From: Chloroflexota bacterium
Lineage (GTDB): Bacteria > Chloroflexota > Anaerolineae > Anaerolineales > UBA4823
Reading direction: 5' to 3'
Length of the DNA stretch: 19,108 bases
NCBI GenBank assembly: GCA_030669775.1
Contig: DAOVCZ010000014.1
Span: 1 to 19,108 of the forward strand
Shown: positions 7,496-14,159 of the stretch, in pieces
How the letters are laid out: each line of letters begins with the position of its first letter
Position numbering within the stretch: the first letter of the stretch is position 1
Translations under genes and position numbers: made by a program
Notes under the pieces: generated by a model
Told to the model about the DNA's origin: nothing
What the model saw: only the letters and a program-made list of their open reading frames with translations
Database searches by the model: none

Positions 7496-8866
7496 ATGGA
7501 TATATCACGATTAATGACCCGATCAATGAAATCGCAATCATGGGGACTAAAATCTGCGCGCATCATGGAAGCGGCTTTGAATGCCGTGAACCCCCAAACC
7601 GCAGTGTTACACTGTTTGAAACGAGAAGATACTCAGCTTGAAGTTAACCGCGAAATCTATGACTTGAACACGTTCGATCGCGTATTACTTATTGGTGCAG
7701 GAAAGGCTGGTCAGCCGATGTCAGAAGGGGTCCAAGAAGTTTTGGGTGATCGCCTTGACAGGGGTCTTGTTATCGTAAAAGAAGGATATAAAACCAAGAA
7801 TAATCTCACAGGAAGGATCAATATCGTTGAAGCAAGGCACCCTATCCCAGATATCCGTGGTGTGAAAGGGACTGATGAGGTCATCGAATTACTGGAGAAC
7901 ACCAGCCAGAATGACCTGGTGATCTGTCTCATCTCGGGAGGTGGATCCGCATTGTTGGTTTCTCCAGTTCCTGGAGTTTCCCTACAGGATCTGCAACGCT
8001 TAACTGAAATACTTCTTGCCTCTGGAGCAACGATCAATGAGATCAACACCTTGCGTAAACATCTTGATCGAATAAAAGGTGGTCAGTTAGCTCGCTTCAC
8101 TTCTCCGGCAAAAATGATCAGCCTTATCCTTTCCGATGTGGTTGGTGATCCTTTGGATGTAATCGCCAGCGGTCCAACAGTCCCGGATGGAACAACCTTC
8201 AAAAATGCATTAGCTATCCTGGAACATTACCAGATCGAAGATCAGATTCCTGCGCCAATATTAGAATATCTAAAAATCGGTGAGGCTGGCATGGTAGAAG
8301 AGACACCGAAACCTGGAGAGCAATTGTTTGCAAAGGTGAACAATATCATCGTCGGCAGTAACCGGACCGCCTCTCAAGCTGCCCTAGAACAGGGATTAAA
8401 GGAGGGCTTCAATACCTGCGTTTTGTCGAATTTTTTGCAGGGAGAAGCAAGTCAAGTTGGAAAATTTTTAGCAACCATTCTCAGACAAGTAGCTATACAT
8501 AACCAGCCCATACCTCGTCCAGCCTGCATCATTGTCGGTGGCGAGACAACTGTCACTTTACGTGGTGATGGGCTTGGTGGGCGCAACCAGGAGATAGCAC
8601 TTGGGTCAGTGGAAGAGCTGGACGGTTTAGATGGCATCGCTTTGATCACGCTGGCGACAGATGGTGGTGATGGACCAAGCGATGCAGCTGGCGCAGTTGT
8701 AACTGGTAAGACCCTTAAACATGCACTGACCCTTGATTTAGATCCACAATCATTCCTGGCGAGGAACGATGCCTATAATTTTTTCGATCCTCTCGGAGAT
8801 CTGCTGAAAACTGGACCCACCCCGACCAATGTCAATGATCTTGCTTTTCTTTTTGCTTTTGAATAA
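7496..8866 (+). CDS. Glycerate 2-kinase (GckA/MOFRL family)
   Basis: A 456-residue class II glycerate kinase that phosphorylates D-glycerate with ATP to 2-phosphoglycerate, feeding lower glycolysis. Landmarks are the Gly-rich ISGGGSALL (146-154) followed by INTLRKHLDRIKGGQLA and SDVVGDPLDVIASGPT in the N-terminal kinase domain. GGETTVTLRGDGLGGRNQE and the C-terminal MOFRL signature ATDGGDGPSDAAGA (387-400) follow, then NDAYNFF and TGPTPTNVNDL near the end. Length is usual for the family. The next gene starts 14 nt downstream. Following a probable glucosylglycerate phosphorylase, it would consume the glycerate that enzyme releases. The neighbouring hydroxyacid reductase gives a second source or sink of glycerate. 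Old annotations call this family hydroxypyruvate reductase (TtuD), which is a misnomer. Confidence 0.92.
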   Translation: MDISRLMTRSMKSQSWGLKSARIMEAALNAVNPQTAVLHCLKREDTQLEVNREIYDLNTFDRVLLIGAGKAGQPMSEGVQEVLGDRLDRGLVIVKEGYKTKNNLTGRINIVEARHPIPDIRGVKGTDEVIELLENTSQNDLVICLISGGGSALLVSPVPGVSLQDLQRLTEILLASGATINEINTLRKHLDRIKGGQLARFTSPAKMISLILSDVVGDPLDVIASGPTVPDGTTFKNALAILEHYQIEDQIPAPILEYLKIGEAGMVEETPKPGEQLFAKVNNIIVGSNRTASQAALEQGLKEGFNTCVLSNFLQGEASQVGKFLATILRQVAIHNQPIPRPACIIVGGETTVTLRGDGLGGRNQEIALGSVEELDGLDGIALITLATDGGDGPSDAAGAVVTGKTLKHALTLDLDPQSFLARNDAYNFFDPLGDLLKTGPTPTNVNDLAFLFAFE

Positions 8867-8880
8867 CCAGGAAAAATTGC

Positions 8881-9870
8881 ATGAACAATTCATCTCTCCC
8901 CCTTGTTCTTGTTTCCCACACATTGCCAGATGGCTGGTTGGATAATTTAGAGAATCACTGCCGGATGGTAATCGGTCCTAAGGATGCAAACGAACTTTCC
9001 ACAGAACTCGAAAATTTCCTTCCAGAAGCCGAAGGATTATTCACCCTGTTGACTATCAATGTCAATGAAGCATTGCTTTCCAAAACACCAAAATTAAAAG
9101 TGGTCAGCAATATGGCGGTCGGGTATGATAATGTTGATTTGGATGCGTGCACCCAGAGAGGTATTCCTGTTGGTAATACACCGGGAGTGCTCACTGACGG
9201 TACCGCAGATTTAACCATGGCAATCATGCTGGCAGCTGCCAGGCGCATAATTGAAGCGAACCTGGATGCCCGTCAAGGCAGGTGGAAAACTTGGTCCCCA
9301 ACAGGTTGGCTGGGGAAGGATCTACGCGGGGCAACACTGGGGATCATTGGAATGGGGCAGATAGGTAGCGCTGTCGCTGAACGTGCAACTGGCTTCGGAA
9401 TGAAGATCATATTTTCCGATCCTAATCCGGATCTTGTGAAAGCTGAAGGACTTAAGGCGAAGCATGTCCCGCTCGAAACCCTAATTAAGGATAGCGATTT
9501 TATCAGTCTGCACATTCCACTCACACCGGAAACTTATCATTTGATCAACGAAGATACGTTGAAACGCATTAAACCAACCTCTCTGTTGATCAACACATCT
9601 CGTGGACCGATCGTCGATTCGAATGCATTGATTAAGGCATTAGAAGGTGGTTGGATCGCTGGGGCAGCCTTAGATGTCACCGATCCTGAACCATTACCTC
9701 AATACCATCGCCTTTTTGAGCTCCCCAATTGTCTTATTGTGCCTCATATAGGATCAGCAACCTGGAATACTCGCCGCCAAATGGCAGAAAGGGCATGCGA
9801 AAATTTGATCGCCGGTCTTAAAGGTCGGCAGTTACCGTACTGTGTCAATCCAGAGGTTTATAACTCATAA
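8881..9870 (+). CDS. D-2-hydroxyacid dehydrogenase, likely glyoxylate/hydroxypyruvate reductase
   Basis: A 329-residue NAD(P)-dependent D-2-hydroxyacid dehydrogenase. The Rossmann motif GMGQIG is at 157-162. The catalytic triad is visible as R241 (INTSRG), E270 (DPEP) and H289 (PHIGSAT). The substrate-loop SNMAVGYDNVD resembles glyoxylate/hydroxypyruvate reductases of the GyaR/GRHPR type, which interconvert hydroxypyruvate with D-glycerate and glyoxylate with glycolate. An AGGA sequence (8870-8873) precedes the ATG by 7 nt. Its place directly after glycerate kinase supports a glycerate/hydroxypyruvate role. Other D-2-hydroxyacids cannot be excluded. Cofactor choice (NADH or NADPH) was not deduced. 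Confidence 0.88.
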   Translation: MNNSSLPLVLVSHTLPDGWLDNLENHCRMVIGPKDANELSTELENFLPEAEGLFTLLTINVNEALLSKTPKLKVVSNMAVGYDNVDLDACTQRGIPVGNTPGVLTDGTADLTMAIMLAAARRIIEANLDARQGRWKTWSPTGWLGKDLRGATLGIIGMGQIGSAVAERATGFGMKIIFSDPNPDLVKAEGLKAKHVPLETLIKDSDFISLHIPLTPETYHLINEDTLKRIKPTSLLINTSRGPIVDSNALIKALEGGWIAGAALDVTDPEPLPQYHRLFELPNCLIVPHIGSATWNTRRQMAERACENLIAGLKGRQLPYCVNPEVYNS

Positions 9871-9871
9871 G

Positions 9872-10747
9872 ATGCCACATACTCACAGGCGAAATTTCCG
9901 CATCCGGCACTATGAATGCGATGCATTTGGGCATTTAAACAATGCTAATTATCTGCGTTATATGCAAGAAACTGCTTTCGATGCTTCGGCAGTTGTTGGT
10001 TATGACCAAGAGCGTTACAACGAACTTGGATACCATTGGTTAATCCGGGAAACGGATATTGAGTATCTCAAACCAGTTCGTTATGATGACACGATTGCAG
10101 TTAATACCTGGGTAATCGATTTTCACCGGGTACGCTCACGAAGAGCATATGAGTTCACCCATCAGGATTCTCGCGAATTGATTGCAAAGTCAGTGACCGA
10201 TTGGGTTTATCTCAAGAATGGATCTACAAGACCGTCAACAATACCCGATGAGATCATCAACGCTTTCTTCCCAGAAGGTCCTCCAACCTCATCTCCTTCC
10301 CGGGAAAAGTTTCCAATGGCGCCATCTCCGCCACCAGGAAAATTTGAAATGAACCTTCGAGTTGCTTGGCAGGATATCGATTCTGTGCAGCACGTAAACA
10401 ATGCGGTTTATCTCAGTTATGTTGAAGAGTGTGGGATGCAGGTCATCGCCGCACATGGATGGCCGATCACCAGGATGCTCAATGAAAACTTTGCCATCCT
10501 GATTCGTAAACATCAAATCCAATATCGCCAGCCAGCAATCCTGGATGACGAGTTAGTTATCTCCACCTGGGTCTCAAATGTGCGCCGTTCAACTGCTACT
10601 CGCCATTATGTAATCCAGCGAAAATCGGATGGAGAGCAGCTGGCATTGGTTCACTCTTTAGGAGTTTGGGTGAATTTAGTCAGCGGTCGACCCATTCGGA
10701 TTCCCGAAAACCTGCTATCAGATTTTGCAACCAACATTGTCTCCTAG
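9872..10747 (+). CDS. Tandem hot-dog acyl thioesterase (FatA/4HBT-like)
   Basis: A 291-residue protein built from two hot-dog folds. The first contains the active-site-type segment ECDAFGHLNN (D17, H21, N23-N24). The second repeats it as DIDSVQHVNN (D170, H174, N176-N177). A Pro/Ser-rich linker near residues 135-158 separates them. The duplicated arrangement is that of bacterial FatA-like acyl-ACP/acyl-CoA thioesterases, which release fatty acids from carrier thioesters in the cytoplasm. I chose the ATG at 9872, 1 nt after the previous stop, because homology starts there. An in-frame GTG at 9842 would overlap the reductase by 29 nt. No direct link to glucosylglycerate is evident; it may simply share the transcript. 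The acyl chain preferred is unknown. Confidence 0.82.
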   Translation: MPHTHRRNFRIRHYECDAFGHLNNANYLRYMQETAFDASAVVGYDQERYNELGYHWLIRETDIEYLKPVRYDDTIAVNTWVIDFHRVRSRRAYEFTHQDSRELIAKSVTDWVYLKNGSTRPSTIPDEIINAFFPEGPPTSSPSREKFPMAPSPPPGKFEMNLRVAWQDIDSVQHVNNAVYLSYVEECGMQVIAAHGWPITRMLNENFAILIRKHQIQYRQPAILDDELVISTWVSNVRRSTATRHYVIQRKSDGEQLALVHSLGVWVNLVSGRPIRIPENLLSDFATNIVS

Positions 10748-10748
10748 A

Positions 10749-11687
10749 ATGAGTGACTTTATTCCTGCCTACCTGAATATTCTGGAGAACGGGGAACTTA
10801 CCAACCGGGTTTCTGAGGCCTATGAACATCTATCCATTTGTGATGTATGTGCATGGGAGTGTCCAGTCGACCGCCGGGCAGGGAAGATCGGTGTTTGCCG
10901 AACTGGAGAACTCGCTAGGGTTAGCAGTTACGGTTCTCACATGGGGGAAGAGGATCCTTTACGGGGTTGGCGAGGCTCCGGGACAATATTTTTTACACGC
11001 TGCAATTTGCGCTGCCAATACTGTCAAAACCATGATATCAGCCAGACGGATAGTGGTGATGAGGTAGAACCCGAAAAGATCGCCAGGATGATGCTGGAAT
11101 TGCAATCTCTCGGATGCCATAACATAAATTTTGTCTCTCCCAGCCATGTTGTGCCGCAAATTATGGCTGCTGTTTCGATCGCTGCTCAAGCTGGTTTAAG
11201 GGTCCCACTTGTTTATAACACTGGTGGTTATGATTCAATGGCCATGTTGAAATTACTAGATGGTGTGATTGATATCTATATGCCAGATATGAAGTACAGC
11301 GATCCTAATAAAGCCAGACAGTATTCAAAAATTCGCAACTATCCTCGGGTCAACCAATCCGCGGTGAAAGAGATGCATCGCCAAGTCGGTGATTTACAAG
11401 TTGACGAAAAGGGTGTCGCGCAGCGAGGATTGCTCGTGCGGCATCTTGTCTTACCAGCAGGAATCGCTGGTACCGAAGAAATCGTCAGATTTTTAAGCGA
11501 TAAGATCTCACCCAACACCTACTTGAACCTAATGAACCAATATCGCCCTGCCTACAAATCACACTTATACCCAGAACTGCACAGACGATTGACCACTCAG
11601 GAATATCAATCTGCCGTAGACGCAGCCCTATCAGCAGGTTTACACCGTCTTGACCAGCGCAAATCAAAATTCTGGTTTAGTATTTAA
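10749..11687 (+). CDS. PflX-like radical SAM protein (pyruvate formate-lyase activating enzyme homologue)
   Basis: A 312-residue radical SAM enzyme. The SAM-binding 4Fe-4S cluster ligands are C85, C89 and C92 in CNLRCQYC. Upstream, C31, C34, C38 and C50 (C-x2-C-x3-C then a later Cys) could hold a second cluster. The pattern SSYGSHMGEEDPLRG before the radical SAM motif is typical of the PflX/COG1313 family. Those proteins resemble glycyl-radical activating enzymes but have no settled substrate. A downstream MPDMKYSD motif and the HLVLP segment are also family features. The ATG at 10749 lies 1 nt after the thioesterase stop; an upstream in-frame TTG (10725) overlaps that gene and is unlikely. 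No glycyl-radical partner lies in the window. It is the last gene before the proS leader. Confidence 0.85.
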   Translation: MSDFIPAYLNILENGELTNRVSEAYEHLSICDVCAWECPVDRRAGKIGVCRTGELARVSSYGSHMGEEDPLRGWRGSGTIFFTRCNLRCQYCQNHDISQTDSGDEVEPEKIARMMLELQSLGCHNINFVSPSHVVPQIMAAVSIAAQAGLRVPLVYNTGGYDSMAMLKLLDGVIDIYMPDMKYSDPNKARQYSKIRNYPRVNQSAVKEMHRQVGDLQVDEKGVAQRGLLVRHLVLPAGIAGTEEIVRFLSDKISPNTYLNLMNQYRPAYKSHLYPELHRRLTTQEYQSAVDAALSAGLHRLDQRKSKFWFSI

Positions 11688-11735
11688 TTGAACTAACCAG
11701 CAACCTTCTCATCTTACAACCAGGGTGGTACACTA

Positions 11736-11831
11736 GTGACCATGCAATTAACAATCTTTCCCATTCCAATTTCTTCTCCTTATCCACCTAAGCCCAGTAG
11801 GGCTATTACAATGCTGAGTATTAGCTGGTGA
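11736..11831 (+). CDS. Proline-rich leader peptide of proS (attenuation sensor)
   Basis: This short ORF in the 227-nt gap before proS can start at GTG 11736 (31 codons) or ATG 11742 (29 codons) and stops at TGA 11829-11831. Counting from the ATG, prolines occupy positions 7, 9, 13, 15, 16 and 18: six in twelve consecutive codons (11760-11795), using CCC, CCA and CCT. The next gene is prolyl-tRNA synthetase. AGGGTGG (11722-11728) lies 7 nt before the GTG and could be its ribosome binding site. The stop codon falls inside the upstream strand of a predicted antiterminator. A ribosome finishing the peptide would block that structure, while one stalled at Pro codons would leave it free. I infer a regulatory leader rather than a functional product; no homology was searched. 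Confidence 0.72.
   Translation: MTMQLTIFPIPISSPYPPKPSRAITMLSISW
11791..11804 (+). promoter_or_regulatory. Short early hairpin in the proS leader
   Basis: AGCCC (11791-11795) pairs with GGGCT (11800-11804) across the loop AGTA. It contains the last proline codon of the leader peptide (CCC 11793-11795). CCAGT (11794-11798) could alternatively pair with GCTGG (11824-11828). Either structure may act as the region 1 (pause or protector) element of an attenuator. Stems are only 5 bp, so support is modest. Confidence 0.4.
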
Positions 11832-11864
11832 CAGGCGTCTGACAGTAAACTTGACACCCTCAGC
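11813..11864 (+). promoter_or_regulatory. Predicted antiterminator in the proS leader
   Basis: GCTGAG (11813-11818) is complementary to CTCAGC (11859-11864). Nested inside it, GGTG (11827-11830) pairs with CACC (11855-11858). After one A-A mismatch, CAGG (11832-11835) pairs with CTTG (11850-11853), with one G-U. The 3' strand 11854-11864 is the same sequence used as the left arm of the terminator, so the two folds exclude each other. The leader peptide stop codon lies within the 5' strand. Pairing was found by eye; energies were not computed. Confidence 0.55.
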
Positions 11865-11896
11865 AATGGAAGCCCGTCTGAGGGTGTTATTTATTA
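11854..11896 (+). terminator. Attenuator terminator upstream of proS
   Basis: ACACCCTCAG (11854-11863) and CTGAGGGTGT (11878-11887) form a perfect 10-bp stem with a 14-nt loop, followed by the T-rich tract TTATTTATTA (11887-11896). It ends only 6 nt before the proS Shine-Dalgarno. Any transcript that expresses proS from an upstream promoter must read through it. It may also end the upstream operon, but its position 167 nt past 11687 and next to the proS start suits attenuation better. Confidence 0.8.
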
Positions 11897-11902
11897 AACT
11901 TC

Positions 11903-11907
11903 GGAGG
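11903..11907 (+). promoter_or_regulatory. Shine-Dalgarno of proS
   Basis: GGAGG lies 7 nt before the ATG at 11915 and fixes the proS start. It is outside the terminator hairpin, so control by that hairpin would act on transcription rather than by hiding the ribosome site. Confidence 0.85.
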
Positions 11908-11914
11908 ATATTTT

Positions 11915-13723
11915 ATGAGATTGAGTCAACTTTTCAGCCAGACTTTGCGAGAGGCACCCGCTGATGCTGAAGTAGAGAGCCATAAACTATTAGTTCGAGC
12001 AGGATATATCCAACAGCTCGCAGCCGGAATATTCACCTACCTCCCCCTGGCCAAGCGCGTCCTGACCAAGATCGAAGATATTATGCGGCAGGAGATCGAC
12101 GCCATTGGGGGGCAAGAGGTTACTATGCCAGTTGTGCACCCGGCTGAGATCTGGAAAGAAACGCAAAGATGGTACCAAATTGGCTCTGAGATGGGTCGAT
12201 TCTATGATAAATCCGGACGTGACATGGTGCTGGCAATGACCCATGAGGAAGTTGTTGCCGATTTGGTGAGAAGAACTATCCATTCATACCGACAGCTGCC
12301 AGCGTTGATATACCATATCCAGACAAAATGGCGGGATGATCCCCGTCCTCGTGCCGGTTTAATCCGGGTGCGTGAATTCACGATGAAAGATAGCTACAGC
12401 CTGGATATGGACCTGGAAGGATTAGATCAACAGTACCAAGCCCACTACCAGGCTTACTACAACATATTCCATCGCTGTGGGTTGCAGGTTAAAGCATTCA
12501 AATCAGATGTCGGTATGATGGGCGGCAGCATGGCTCATGAATTTATGTATCTTACCCCAATTGGTGAGGACACATTATTAGTTTGCGAAAATTGTGGTTA
12601 CGCAGCTAATCGACAAATTGCACGCTTCAAGAAAGAACCTGCAGCAGCTGAGGAACCCCAGCCCATAGAAAAAGTTGCCACGCCTGATACCAAAACGATC
12701 GAAGATTTAGCGGAGTATTTAGGTATTCCCAAATCAAAAACCGCCAAAGCTATCTTTATTATCGCCAGCATTACTCAAGACGAAGAAACCTATGATCGTT
12801 TGGTCTTTGCCATCGTTAGAGGAGACATGGACTTAAACGAAACAAAACTCACAAATGTCCTTAAGGCAAAGGAGTTAAGACCCGCCCGCGAGGACGAGAT
12901 TATCTCAGTTGGTGCTGTTCCAGGCTATGCATCTCCAAAAGGCTTGAAGGATGTCTTGGTTGTGGTTGACGATGCGATTCCTGAATCCCCCAACCTGGTT
13001 GCTGGCGCTAATGAGGAGGGCTACCATTACCTGAACGTAAATTACGAACGTGACTACAAAGCAGAAATCGTTGCCGATATCGCTGTGGCAGAGGAGGACA
13101 GCCTATGCCCTGAATGTGGAAATCCTATGGGTATCCAGCGAGGAGTCGAAGTCGGAAATATTTTCAAGCTTGGTTCACGCTATAGCGAAGCTATGGGTGC
13201 CAACTTTCTGGATCAAGAAGGCAAGACCAAACCTGTCATTATGGGATCTTATGGGATAGGGTCGGGTCGCTTGATGGCCTCTGTGGCGGAAGAGCACCAT
13301 GACGAATACGGGTTGATCTGGCCGATCTCAGTTGCCCCATATGCGGCGCACCTGATCGTCTTACAGAAAAAAGTAAAGCATCAAGATCAAAATAAAGGTG
13401 AGGAAGTTAATGATAAAGATCCACTGGATGTCGCCGAGGGATTATATGAACAATTTCAGTCAGCTGGGATCGAGATCCTATTTGATGATCGCGATGAAAG
13501 TCCGGGAGTGAAATTCAATGATGCTGATTTAATCGGCATTCCGATACGTCTTACAGTCAGCGAACGATCACTTCAAACCGGAGGTATCGAAGTTAAACGA
13601 CGTGACCAGAATGAGAAAACAATAATCCCAATAGATAAGATCATCTCCCATATTGAGGCTACGATCGCCGAATTACAAGCGGATATCGATCAAGAAGTCG
13701 TGACGATCCCATTTGAAGAGTAG
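11915..13723 (+). CDS. proS: Prolyl-tRNA synthetase, bacterial type with editing insertion
   Basis: A 602-residue class II synthetase that attaches proline to tRNA-Pro in the cytoplasm. The catalytic core includes the AGIFTYLPL segment near residue 38, MTHEE (108-112), TKWRDDPRPRAGLIRVREFTMKDSYS (motif 2 region) and the motif 3 stretch SYGIGSGRLM near 444-453. Between them, about residues 225-400, lies a YbaK-like insertion (LAEYLGIPKSKTAKA, later VAGANEEGYHYLNV) that in bacterial-type enzymes edits mischarged Ala-tRNA-Pro. The anticodon-binding domain follows (LIGIPIRLTVSERS). Length is near the usual 570-620. The ATG has a strong GGAGG 7 nt upstream. Regulation is probably by the Pro-rich leader and attenuator immediately before it. 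A bidirectional terminator follows the stop. Confidence 0.97.
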   Translation: MRLSQLFSQTLREAPADAEVESHKLLVRAGYIQQLAAGIFTYLPLAKRVLTKIEDIMRQEIDAIGGQEVTMPVVHPAEIWKETQRWYQIGSEMGRFYDKSGRDMVLAMTHEEVVADLVRRTIHSYRQLPALIYHIQTKWRDDPRPRAGLIRVREFTMKDSYSLDMDLEGLDQQYQAHYQAYYNIFHRCGLQVKAFKSDVGMMGGSMAHEFMYLTPIGEDTLLVCENCGYAANRQIARFKKEPAAAEEPQPIEKVATPDTKTIEDLAEYLGIPKSKTAKAIFIIASITQDEETYDRLVFAIVRGDMDLNETKLTNVLKAKELRPAREDEIISVGAVPGYASPKGLKDVLVVVDDAIPESPNLVAGANEEGYHYLNVNYERDYKAEIVADIAVAEEDSLCPECGNPMGIQRGVEVGNIFKLGSRYSEAMGANFLDQEGKTKPVIMGSYGIGSGRLMASVAEEHHDEYGLIWPISVAPYAAHLIVLQKKVKHQDQNKGEEVNDKDPLDVAEGLYEQFQSAGIEILFDDRDESPGVKFNDADLIGIPIRLTVSERSLQTGGIEVKRRDQNEKTIIPIDKIISHIEATIAELQADIDQEVVTIPFEE

Positions 13724-13746
13724 GATACCAAATTTCAAATATATAA

Positions 13747-13778
13747 AATTGGAGTGTTCAATTGTGAACACTCCAATT
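13747..13778. terminator. Bidirectional intrinsic terminator between proS and the beta-oxidation operon
   Basis: A perfect 14-bp inverted repeat (13747-13760 and 13765-13778) surrounds the loop ATTG. The core is GGAGTGTTCA / TGAACACTCC. A-rich bases on the left and T-containing bases on the right suit termination on both strands. It sits 23 nt past the proS stop and 33 nt past the end of the convergent SCP2 gene. Confidence 0.85.
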
Positions 13779-13811
13779 CTTAATGCGAATCCCTCAGAAA
13801 GAGGTGCTGGC

Positions 13812-14144
13812 TCAACGTAACTTGAAATACTTCGTCAATCCTAAAGCCATATTTAAATTTCCGGTCAACTTGACTTTTTGCTGCATAAAGGCTGTCATTG
13901 GATCTAATTTCCCGAGAATTATATCTTTATAATCCTGAGAATCAGCTCCCAGAGTCATGGTGGCATCCTCAGTCGTGCCTTGCTCTACTTCGCATTTTCC
14001 GTCACCGATGGTAACAACCCAATCACCTGCTTCAGCTCCAGTCAGGTGGTATTGGATGACGGCCTCTACATCACCAGCCTTTTCCGGCAAGAAAGCTTTC
14101 GGCATGCGGTTCATCAATTCTTCGATCGTGATTTCATCAGCCAT
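13812..14144 (-). CDS. SCP2 sterol-carrier-domain protein
   Basis: A 110-residue stand-alone SCP2 domain. It shows the pattern of a helical start (ELMNRMPKAF), central strands (AVIQYHLTG, DWVVTIGDGKCEVEQG), the ATMTLGADSQDYKDIILGKLDPMTAFMQQKVKLTGN signature and a C-terminal helix. SCP2 domains bind lipids and fatty acyl-CoAs in a hydrophobic tunnel. Being last in an operon with acyl-CoA dehydrogenase, FadN-like enzyme and thiolase, it may carry acyl-CoA substrates for beta-oxidation. A GAGGAG ribosome site (complement of 14153-14158) lies 8 nt before the ATG. It follows the thiolase by 15 nt and ends at the shared terminator. The fold call is strong; the ligand is inferred. Confidence 0.88.
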   Translation of the reverse strand: MADEITIEELMNRMPKAFLPEKAGDVEAVIQYHLTGAEAGDWVVTIGDGKCEVEQGTTEDATMTLGADSQDYKDIILGKLDPMTAFMQQKVKLTGNLNMALGLTKYFKLR

Positions 14145-14159
14145 GTGTAAATCTCCTCA

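Noticed and set aside
9842..9871. GTG start for the thioesterase inside the reductase gene
   Set aside because: Hot-dog homology begins just after the ATG at 9872, which is 1 nt past the reductase stop.
11722..11735. AGGGTGGTAC resembles the T-box antiterminator consensus upstream of an aminoacyl-tRNA synthetase gene
   Set aside because: The following CCGCG is absent, only 35 nt separate it from the upstream gene so no Stem I fits, and it lies over 120 nt before the terminator. It works better as a ribosome site for the leader peptide.
11851..11856. TTGACA as a -35 box for proS
   Set aside because: No -10-like sequence at 16-18 nt; it overlaps the left arm of the terminator and is explained by the hairpin.
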